In this document: positions 35,501-44,800 of the stretch, piece by piece
Numbering within the stretch: the first letter of the stretch is position 1
Layout: each line of letters opens with the position of its first letter
Assembly: GCA_000708835.1 (NCBI GenBank)
Contig: DF236985.1
Span: forward strand, 62,001-126,000
Reading direction: 5' to 3'
Length of the DNA: 64,000 nt
Origin: Klebsormidium nitens
Lineage: Eukaryota > Streptophyta > Klebsormidiophyceae > Klebsormidiales > Klebsormidiaceae
Position numbers and translations under genes: made by a program
Notes under the pieces: model-generated
What the model was told of the DNA's origin: nothing
The model's database searches: none
The model's input: the letters and a program-made list of their open reading frames with translations, nothing else

Positions 35501-38225
35501 AGGGTCGCCATCCGCACACTTGGTAGTCGCGACATCATCGATTGATTGTTGCCAATCACAAAATTTCCCCCCCGACAAACTGGCGCCTCAAAGGCGCCAA
35601 TTCGGTTTGCTCCAGATAGCCAACCAAGATTACAACACTCTGACACCTTGAAGGCACCAAATATGCTTCGAGGGACTAAGTGACGCCTGATTGCCGCGCG
35701 CCTTTTGGACGTCAAATATTCTTCAGGTCCAATCTGGTGCTCTTGGTGACGCTTTGGGGACTGTTGGGCGGATAACATTACATTAGTTTGGTACGGGCAT
35801 GGAAGGTGCCTTTTAGGCGCCAATCTGCCGGGGGGGGGACTTTGGGATGCTGTTTGGTTCTTAGGTTGTCGAGGAGTTGTTGTAAGAACATGTCCCTGCG
35901 AACAGCATACCCGCACTCCGCCCCATGCCTTTGATACGCACGGGCTTTAACAGAAGTGTCCGTTGGATTTTCACGTCGGGCGAGGAGCCGTGACGTCAGC
36001 AATGTCGGGCACTCACTGGAGACGGTGACCTTGTGGATATACCCGCTGACGTACTGCACCGCGATGGGCCCCGTGTAAAACTGGGAGTAGCTCGTGGCGG
36101 CGCCGCTTGCGGAGCTCGTGAGAAGACCCGCTTGCTGGCCGAACTTGACGATCGAGGGGGGGGCAAGGGCGGGGTCAAGCTCGGGGAGCTTGTCCTGCTG
36201 GGCGGCGCGGGTGTAGTTGCCTGAATTCGGGGTTGTTAAAGTATGTGTCAGTCCACGTTTTAGTTGGACTATTTGGGTTAGGGAAAATGAAACTCTGAGT
36301 TCGGTCTTTAAGCTTCGACACCTAGCTACCTTCCTATGGGGAGGGATCGGCAGGACCAGTGCGGGGAAGTGGGGGTCAAAGGGGGGTCCAGCTCTGGGGA
36401 GGCGGGTCTGCTGGACTGCGCGGGTGTACTTGTCTGGGGTTGGGGGGAAGAGCAATGTGGAACATACTTGTTTCTGGGCAGTACGATCGTTTTTCGAGCA
36501 ATAGGGAGTTTGAGGAGTGATGTCTTAGCGGGTATGCGATTTTTTGGATGGCAATAAGACGAGGAGCGTGCTATAGTGTAAAGCTTGGGGAGTTGCCAGC
36601 CTTGGAAGAAGGTTCTTAAGTCTCTGCTCGAAACTGGTTCCCCATGCCACAGAGCTTTTTAAGATCATGAGTTGGTCTGCTTCAGAAAACAATATTGAAG
36701 GAATGGTAAGAGGATGAGGTTTACAAGACAGTAAGAAGAGTATTTTCTCTCAATCATGCAGACCCACAAGCCTTTTTCGAAGGTTACAAGGCTATTATGC
36801 TCTATTCAGCTGTTAATTGTTGTCTATGAGGGAGCCTCAAGCTCAATGCTCTCCCCTGCTTCAGTGCTCCTCTGGAATCTGAGTAGCAAAGAGTTAGCAA
36901 GAGTTAGCAAAAGTTAGCATGAAATAGCAAGAGTTAGCAAGAGTTAGCAAGAGTTAGCAAGAGTTAGCAAGAGTAGCAAAGTAGCATACCAGTGACCCAG
37001 TTGAAGGAGATGGTGGTGGGGGACTGGTAGTTGAGGTTGATCTGGTCGGGGAAGGAGAGGTCGGGATTGAGGGGCTGCAGACGGGGGTCGTCCAAGGAGA
37101 GATCCTCAGACCCTCCTGGGAGGCCCACCTCGGCAAAGCTGCGGCCCCTGGGGGTCTGCATAACAGGGGAGAAAGGGAGGGGGACGACGTGAGAAAATGG
37201 GGGTGAATTGGAAACAGGCCAAGACAAACGAGCAAGTGAGGAGCAGCGCAAGACAAGGGAACGTCTCTTAGGAGGGGAAGAAAGAGAGGGTTGCGAATAC
37301 CCGCTCATGATAGAAGCTAGTGAAGGTAGATAGGAAGGCAGATTAATCTTTCTAAAGTAGGCATGGAGGAGACACTGAGAGCTCTGGGGAAGAGGAGACC
37401 AGTTTAGAACGCCGAGGGGCAAATGACTCGAGGAGAGAGTGAGAGAGGGAACATATAAAATGAGGAAGCTGCAAGAAAACTATGATGACTAGGATGGCTA
37501 TGTAGTGCTGCTGCTTGTAAGAGGTAGAGCAGACTTGGACAGAAACCGAGCAACTTATTGATCCGTTCTCCGGGAGAAAGGCTGCATGTTATTGAAAGTG
37601 AGATACTCCTAGCCAACCAGTAGCTATTGAAAGTGAAGGTGCAGAATGATGGAAGTTGTGAATGTATAATCTTGGCCATTAACAGAGCTCAAACTGCCCT
37701 GCTTTTCTAAAACTTTGTCAAGTAGTCCCAATCTGCACAGGTCTTAAATGCATGTCGTTCGCGGGACTACTTGTCAAAGTGGATGAGAACAGGCAATCTC
37801 AGTAGAGGCGTTCTTTGTGCTGACTCCATACACCAAGTCCATCAGTGCATGGGCATGCATGCCTCTCCCTGCTGTAGATAGCTCCTTGAACTTTTAGTGG
37901 AGTATGTTGCATATTCCTTCCTTGTTGGAGAAGGGGACCTCCAAGACCAAGGAAAGTCATGTCCTTCCAGGCCTGACCCTTCCTGCCAAAGCTAGCCAAA
38001 AAGTAGCAGCTAGTGCAACCAAGTAGCCAGCTTTAACATACAACAGGAGGAGCTTCTGACGGTTCTATAGGTACGTCCTGCAAGCTGGGTGCATGCTTTT
38101 TGGCAGCTCACCTCCGCAGAGTAGAACGGCGCATCACCAGGCACGTGCACAACCTGCTGGGAAGACTGTGCCGACGCAAGGGCCAGGGAAGCGAAGAGCA
38201 GAACAGCGATCATCTTGGCAGCCAT
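26546..38225 (-). CDS. Secreted purple acid phosphatase with Cys-rich and Thr/Pro-repeat tail, 19 exons
   Basis: Exons: 38225-38112, 37155-36990, 36220-36017, 35194-35074, 34755-34643, 34014-33941, 33481-33353, 32766-32717, 32242-32168, 31644-31605, 31071-30990, 30212-30142, 29644-29584, 29323-29256, 28707-28612, 28401-28332, 27920-27874, 27455-27201, 26968 onward. Every junction keeps phase. Exon 1 is a signal peptide (MAAKMIAVLLFASLALASAQ). A fibronectin-like N-terminal region follows, with INLNYQSPTTISFNWVTG. All five metal-ligand motifs of purple acid phosphatases are present: DPG, GDYVY, GNHE, VLFH and GHIHAYER. The family's closing motif WSAYREPSFGH...WQWHRNQ is complete. Unusually, about 230 residues follow: a Cys-rich module (CPNR, PCSDPAFPNP, CFNAFGDSQACCSTGC, YCGGNPEPIPGQ) and a PTGTTSA repeat. 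The last exon either reads through to the stop at 26546 or is spliced at a GTGGGT donor after 26633. Intron 10 uses a weak GTGTCT donor. Phosphate scavenging outside the cell is the usual role. Confidence 0.9.
26712..26892 (-). repeat. Coding 21-bp tandem repeat (PTGTTSA heptads)
   Basis: About eight or nine units of 21 bp encode PTGTTSA with small variations (one GSTSA, the last SSPT). They lie in the last exon of the phosphatase gene. Thr/Ser/Pro-rich heptads of this kind are typical O-glycosylated stalks in secreted or wall-anchored algal proteins. The perfect 21-bp length keeps the reading frame, so copy number probably varies between strains. Confidence 0.85.
31287..31416. repeat. 65-bp direct tandem repeat in phosphatase intron 10
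   Basis: Two copies start at 31287 and 31352 with GAGAACCCGCTTCAAAGGCT and are essentially identical over 65 bp. They lie inside the intron between exons 10 and 11 and carry no splice site or coding likeness that I can see. The identity implies a recent duplication. Confidence 0.9.
33456..33760 (-). repeat. Ghost copy of the start of phosphatase exon 7
   Basis: The block from 33456, which holds the first 26 bases of exon 7 (KLWSKVPFA), its acceptor and about 120 bp of intron 6, recurs from 33622, 166 bp away. The copy keeps GCGAAAGGGACCTTGGACCA and the downstream GATTCGAAGGCCAGGGCGCA but has indels in between. In transcription order the ghost lies upstream of the true exon, in intron 6, and lacks the rest of the exon and its GNHE motif. 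Confidence 0.85.
34030..34215. repeat. Degenerate tandem repeat in phosphatase intron 5
   Basis: A purine-rich stretch repeats the pattern GGAGTTCGAACCAGAAAGCA about four times, with spacing of about 37-50 bp (near 34050, 34080, 34137 and 34170). It sits just upstream of exon 6 in transcription order. No coding likeness. Confidence 0.6.
34562..34622. repeat. 31-bp direct repeat beside phosphatase exon 5 donor
   Basis: Two copies beginning GCGACTTCCGAT at 34562 and 34593, both ending GTCCGTCAAAGA. They lie in intron 5 about 20 bp inside the donor of exon 5 (exon end 34643). Confidence 0.75.
36366..36445 (-). pseudogene. Ghost copy of the start of phosphatase exon 3
   Basis: On the minus strand this reads DKYTRAVQQTRLPRAGPPFD, plainly related to the start of true exon 3 (GNYTRAAQQDKLPELDPALA, from 36220). 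It lies about 215 bp away in intron 2, upstream of the true exon in transcription order. The copy has lost the AG acceptor context and drifts out of register after about 70 bp. It is therefore a non-functional, partial exon duplication. Confidence 0.8.
36885..36985 (-). repeat. 10-bp tandem array TTGCTAACTC at the start of phosphatase intron 2
   Basis: In the sense strand of the gene, about eight units of TTGCTAACTC, some imperfect, begin within a few bases of the exon 2 donor (GTATGC, 36989) and end at a TGCTACTCAG. Each unit contains CTAAC, which matches the consensus intron branch point, followed by pyrimidines. It could simply be a microsatellite-like expansion. Confidence 0.85.
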
Positions 38226-41200
38226 CTCTAGTTATCTGCGGAACACCACTCCAAAAGTCAGTCATTCTAGGAGGTAACTTTGTCAGGTGAAAGTACTTGG
38301 CAGTGTTGCGTCTTGGTTATGTAATGTCGGGCAAATCTAACTTATCTCATAGGTTCAGTACGTTGCTGGCTGAGCTTTGGCCAGTCATTGAGGACGACTC
38401 TGGGGCAGTGAATGAGATTGAAGATAAAAGAGAGCTGCACTAATCTGTTGTACACAACTATTTGAAGATGAGCATCTCAAGACCTTTAGCGGTGGCAGCA
38501 GCTCAAAGTCGAACCTTTCATGCAGCGAATGAAGTGGAGCTTCTAGAGCAACAGATTAGCAATCCAGTACTTTCAATCAAATTTCAGAAGGAAAAGCTCT
38601 CAAAGGAATGCAACCGGCTGATTCGTTACACAAGCAAAGACAAACACAATCCAAAACAGCATTCACTCCGCTCTCAGGAAGTTCTTTCTGCTTGAAGGCG
38701 CGTCTATGCTTTCAACAAACACACCCTCTCCCTTCTTATGACTGAGCTTGCCTGAAGAGATCACAAGCTTGGGGATGCTTGCAATTGCAGCTCATGCGGT
38801 GTGGCATGCAAACCCTGTTCCATTCCAGCTGCAAGGGCGACCTAGAACTCATAGAACTCACCGTGAATGTGCAGATCGCCAGCCCACTGCTGGCAGTGAT
38901 TTGACGAGTCCAACGGAATGCCAACAGATTCCGATGAGATCGAGCTCTTGACTGTCAACAAGCTGCCTCGCAGCTGATCAAGAGCCAATTCAAACCGACT
39001 GCGAGTTGGTGCAAGTTTCTAGGTCATTCGGGGGGTTTTGATCTACCTAGAAACCTGACTGCAGATCAAGGAGTCATAGCTTGAAGGACGTCGTAGGTAC
39101 TCGTTCAACGTCGTCGATCAGGAGTCAGTCAGAGTCAGGAAACAATCTGCTGGGGCACCCGTACCTGCCTCGGTATCTTCCGCTGACAGCCATATGCACA
39201 GGCGCTTTCAAGTCTGTGTGACTGCTATGTCAAAGATTGCTGTGGCCGGAACTCACGTGGGTAAGTCCCTAAGGCATCTGTGCTTGCAATCAGTGCCGAA
39301 GATGCGAGATTCTGCAAATGTCTTGTCGTCTAGCGCCTGAATGTCATCAATGCAGATGATTTCAGGCCAATCCTTGTATAGTGTGTTGACAGTCCGTACC
39401 GCTTGGCACAAGATCCCGAGATGCGAGCGCAGCCACTCAGAACGCTCCACCCGAATAGGTATACAAGATCCGCTGGCGGCATTTAGTGTAAGCCATTCTG
39501 TATAAATCCAGCTGGAAGAACAATAAGATCAGGTTAACATGGGAATGAAGCTAACCCGACGATCTGCTACCTAGCTAGCTGACTAGCTACCTGCTCATCA
39601 AGGCCTGTGCCAAAACTAAACCCTCTAGTTGCTAACCCCAGGTCCGTGCAAGCCCATATTAAGATGCCACAGCGGAGTCCAAGCGATAAAGCAATCACGA
39701 TTCCGTGGCCAAGAGAGTCCCAATCAAAGCTGGCAGTAAATTCCGTCAAGCGAGATGGAATCTGCACTCACTGCCGAAAGGCATAACTCGCTTTAGCTGA
39801 GAGCAGACTGATGTAAGCAAAGGGATCCCGCATAATTTCAGTGATTCGCGGCTTCGACGTTCGATGCCCCAGGAGTCAGTTAGATCATAGATGGTGTGGT
39901 CAACGCTACCGGTACCTAAGTAGCTAGTGTGCTTTGCTAGCTGGAAGCCTGGAACCCTCATCTCAGAAATGAATACAGCTTTCGACTGGCCTCGCGTCGA
40001 AAATTGCTCTGATTGCACGCTGAAAAGAATATTCCAGAGCCTAGCCTACTGGGCAGTGGTCGACGGGCGTGCAAGCAGCAAGATACCAATCGACAACATG
40101 TTGGCATTCACGGCAGTCCACCAGTGCGGAGTTGACACTTGGCAGACAGTGCTGGGAATATTGAACTGCCCCGGTTGTAACCGACCGGCCCTGGCGACCC
40201 GCGGGAAACAACAGTGTACACCTCCCGGTGAAGCTCGGCAGATGTTGGGTTTGGCCCCGGGTGGTCGCGCCGGCAGTATCACCAGCCCAAAGCCGTACGA
40301 TAAACACAAAATGCAGTCATCCAACGGCTGCCACTGCCAGCCGTTCAATTACAGCGGCATCGAGCTGCAAAAGTAGAACGCTTCGTGATTATTGATCGTC
40401 ATAGAAATCACCGACCCAGCTGTATACATGCCAGTGCAGTCACCGTGGCGCCATGGTAGGTACAGTCACGGTGGGAGAGCCGGCGGCGGCCAGATGCGAT
40501 GAGCTAGGCTCATCCTACAAGGCTAGAAGATTTCAAACACACCATTAGAGTAAGCGCTCCTTCTTCATATGGTAATAGAAGCATCTGTATCCAATAGACA
40601 TGGGTCGTCGAATAGATAGCCAAGATTGCACTACAACGAGCAACCGAGGTGCAAGCGACTTCGACCTCGCATCGCCGGGAAATGATCGATGAAAGGAAAC
40701 TTTGCCGCATGGAATGTATTACCGAAGGAGCGCAAATCTACAATTAGTAGCTCGACTCTGACCTGCTCCACTAGTCCCGCTGCTCCTCTCCCTTGCTCGA
40801 GCCCAGCGTACGAAGTCACTGCAATCAACTAGGCGGCCCCCGGCGGTTCCGAAAAGCATATTTTCTACCGTTGATGATGGAAACTTGAAATCATGCATGT
40901 CGAATATCACATCCCCGATCCTCACTAGGATTGGCCATGGCCAAAGCACGACGCTTTCAGCAGATCAGTTCGAACAGGAGAATCGGAGCAGTTTGACGAT
41001 TGCATGCTAAACATAAGGCATCAAAAAAACATCAAGGCTAACATCACTAGGCTGCATCAACGCGCGCGCCCATTGAAACCACCGAGATAGCTGCCGGGTC
41101 TCAGGAGGCGGCGACTCCTGATGCAGCAATAGACTTACGGCTCAACTTCGTCAGCTATCAGCGATGGTGCTGGGCTGCCAATGATAAGTGGAGTAACGTC

Positions 41201-41876
41201 GACACGCCAGTGCCTCAGCAATCGGTCAGAAATTCCCCGACGCCTTAGAGACTGGGTTTTGATGCTGCCTGCCAGTGGACCTGCTTTGCGATGTTGCGAG
41301 CGATTCGCCGTCTTATGTCACGATGCACCCGTGACGAAGCAAACAGGAATTTACATCGATCATTGTCGTCGTGTGCATTGTGATCAGCTGCTTTTAGCCA
41401 AGACATGACATTTGCATACACAGCTGGCAGGTTGTAAAACGGTCGACGGAATTCTTACGAGCGACGACTCCGAAAGCGGCCGCGGAAATTCCGTGCGTCT
41501 CACAGGTCAACCGCGCAATACGATTGGCAGACCTCTCCACTTTCGACAAATGCTCTCCTGAGCAGCTCAAATCTCGCATGTTGGGGGTACGGAAAATAAA
41601 CACGTGCGCCAGATCGTGAGCGACACTGGAGCAGAAGCGCGCAGGTTGTCTCATCTCCGCTTGCTTGAAGCCGAATGTGCTGTGATCCTCGAGCAGAATA
41701 ATGAGCGCACGTTCAATGGTTAGGAATAGTTTGAAAGCAAAACAAAGCGCTTGCCCTCGCCGATGAGGAGTCCAACAAGCGTCTGGACTCTGCTTCACCA
41801 GAAAGAAGCACCAAGAAGGAGCAAATCCGAACGGGAAGCAGGAAGGGTTTACCAACAGGTTTTAGCGCGAGCTTTG
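38226..41876. other. 3.6-kb interval without a confident gene
   Basis: The interval separates the divergent phosphatase and glycosyltransferase genes. Neither end shows a clear TATA box. Coding-like islands exist on the minus strand: near 39770-39590 a frame containing FTASFDWDSLGHG and ending at a GTAGCT donor, which recalls the residues just before the SAM-binding motif of fungal-type O-methyltransferases but lacks the GG motif itself; near 39450-39250 a frame ending at a GTGAGT donor; near 41230-41135 a frame ending at GTAAGT; and 41855-41394, a 153-codon frame. I could not link them into a gene. They may be decayed or unrecognised exons, or chance. Confidence 0.35.
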
Positions 41877-44800
41877 ATGGACGCCGCCACCGCGCCGCGC
41901 GCCGCCCCGCGCGAGCGCCCCTTCCCGCTGCTCGTCTTAACGGGACTCTGCATCCTCAGCTTGTTGTCGGTCGTCGCAGGGTGGTTCTGCCTGCAGGACC
42001 NNNNNNNNNNNNNNNNNNNNNNNNNNNNNNNNNNNNNNNNNNNNNNNNNNNNNNNNNNNNNNNNNNNNNNNNNNNNNNNNNNNNNNNNNNNNNNNNNNNN
42101 NNNNNNNNNNNNNNNNNNNNNNNNNNNNNNNNNNNNNNNNNNNNNNNNNNNNNNNNNNNNNNNNNNNNNNNNNNNNNNNNNNNNNNNNNNNNNNNNNNNN
42201 NNNNNNNNNNNNNNNNNNNNNNNNNNNNNNNNNNNNNNNNNNNNNNNNNNNNNNNNNNNNNNNNNNNNNNNNNNNNNNNNNNNNNNNNNNNCCGGGCCGG
42301 CAAATCTTCTGGGTCAGGCAAAAACCAAACCCGAATCGCTAATCGAGCCAGAGGGCGCTGGGCTGTTTCGAGGGCGCAGCTGGCTAGCGGATCGGGTTAG
42401 GGGTCCGGTTAAGACTTCAGCTTCTTGTGGGCGCTCAGTGGCTGGAGACGAATTCACCAATGCTCAACCTCTCAAAGACGCGCAAGCAGGCGGCTGTCCG
42501 AATATCGAGGACCCAACCACGTTGCGCCACGTGTCCTTCGAGCTGGCCAGCTCAATAAGCACGTGGCCCTCCCGGCAGGAGCTCGTGAAGCTGTGGTGGA
42601 GGCCGGGGCAAACGAGGGGACACGTGTGGATCGATAAGAAGGTACCCCAAGCTGGGGAAGAAGCTTCGATCTCAAACGTGCGTGGTCGTCAAAACCGCGA
42701 GGGAAAGGGCAATATGGATTTCCCGTCCTATTTGCATTTTGTTCGAGGACATTTTCCGAGAAGGTTTTTGACGCCCTCTCTCTCCGTCCGGATTGCACGT
42801 TCGAGGATGCCTCGATATTACAGTTCGGGCTGGTTGCTCTCCGTTTGTGTATTGAGGCGTGCTTCTGGTCCCTTTTGCTCGATTCGCTTAGCTCCAATTG
42901 TCGCTTCCAGCCGATCAGACTCATGATTCTGGCACCAAACAAAGCAGGATTACTTTCTTGCACAGGAGGTCAAAGCAAAACGGCACGGCATCAAACAGCA
43001 GCGTCTGTCCGGTAGCATCGGAGAGCACCCGGAGATCAAGGTGGGCACTTTAGGCAGCGTCCTGTTCGAACTTGTTATCATTTTAGATCTCTTGGGGCCC
43101 AAAGTGAGCTCAGTAGCTACAACCGTCCGCTGGAATTCTGCTTGAGCTGTCCCTTTGGAAACGGCGGTCTTGTAGCTTACTCTGTCTTAAAGGAGAGGAT
43201 ATACCTGCCGCTTGGTGAGTGTTCAATTCATGTGTGCGAACTCGCATTCTCCAGAAATCGAAGCAACCGTTTCAGTTGCATCTCAAATTTGATAGCCCCT
43301 TTCATGTGGTCGCGGCGGATTGTCCACTGAATCTCCGTCCGCAAGTGTGCGCGAATAGTGTGCTGATATTTCAGGAGGCCGGCAGGGTCCTTCTTCATTT
43401 TCAGTGTCCTTCAATTAGAAGCGTTGCCAGTGACGTCGTGCATCCGGTGCGTGCCTAGAGACTTCCCTAGCTTGTCAAAAAAATCTGCAAAGAGGCGTGT
43501 TTCTCTGGTGAGAAAGCACAACGCTTTCAACTCAGCTACGTCAGAATTCTCTTGCAACATACTTGGATTGCAGAAAGACAGCCTTTTCCTGCCTAAACTT
43601 TCAAACGCTCCTGATCACCGACGGTAGCTTTAGCGGACAACTCCTAGCCTTCGCACACTTTCTTCGAAGCTGACAAAGTCCCCGGTTGCAAGTCTCCGAG
43701 GACGTTTCCCAGTTCCTTTCCGAAGTCGCGCGCGCAACGCCGTCCTTCTTCCTTCTGCAGATCTCAAACGCTCCTTGAATCCTGAACGGGAATCCCTCCC
43801 CGATGCCTTCAAAGCCTTGCCCTATTGCAGGTCTCCGAAGACGTGTCCCGTTTCGCCTCCTTTCCGAAAGCGCGCGCACACGCTGTCCGCATCGCGCGCG
43901 TAGTCGTGGAGGCCGCCCGGTTGGACCTCCCGGGCGTCCGCTGGTTCGTCATGGGCGATGACGACACCATCTTCTGCCTCGAGAACGTGGTGGACTTGCT
44001 CAGCAGGTGAGCTGGGCGCTGACGTCATTAGAAATATGTTTGTGACTTTCGCCGGCCAAGTGGCATAGTCAGGCATTCCGTGAGCCCAATGGATCTGACG
44101 TCCGTAATCAGGATTCTGCCGATTGGGTGGACTTGCCATGCATTCCTTTCGTGGCCTCATCTTGTTTAGTCTCTTGTGAAAGCCCTTTCGATTGCAGGGT
44201 CACCAGCGGGTCTGAGTTCCAATTGCAGGTGTTGCCCGCTTGAGGGACGGGGTTGTCAAAGACTCGGCCGTAAGACATGAGTCTTGCAAATTCTCAAAGG
44301 GAGCCAATAACTTTTTACGAGCACGGAGCGGTCTCGAGCCTTCAAGCTTCGTCGTATGCAGATTTAGCTCCTTTAGCCGGCCGCCATGAGCAGCAAACTC
44401 CCTCATGTCGTCAAGATCAGCCTTCCCCATGCGAAACACGAATGAAAGAGAATCTTATAGAACATGTTTCATTCCTAATCCTCTTCAACATTCCCATACC
44501 TCCCCCTCCATCAGGTACGACCACCGTGCGCAGCTTTATATCGGCTCCCAGTCCGAGTCGCAGTACGCCAACCTGAAGCACGGCTACGGCATCGCGTTCG
44601 GCGGCGGCGGCTTCGCGGTGAGCGCGCCGCTCGCGGCCGCCCTGCGCGCGAGCATGGACGCGTGCATCAAGCGCTACCCGGAGCTGGAGACGAGCGACAT
44701 GTGGGTCGGCGCGTGCGCGGCGGAGCTGGGCGTCAGCGTGACGTCAGAGAGGGGCTTCCACCAGGTAGATCCTTATCCCTTCCCCGCGAGAACGGTCCCT

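Noticed and set aside
39227-39262. Plus-strand start MSKIAVAGTHV followed by a GTAAGT donor, like the beginning of an NmrA-type reductase
   Set aside because: The Rossmann GxxGxxG motif is not present and no downstream exon could be found on the plus strand.
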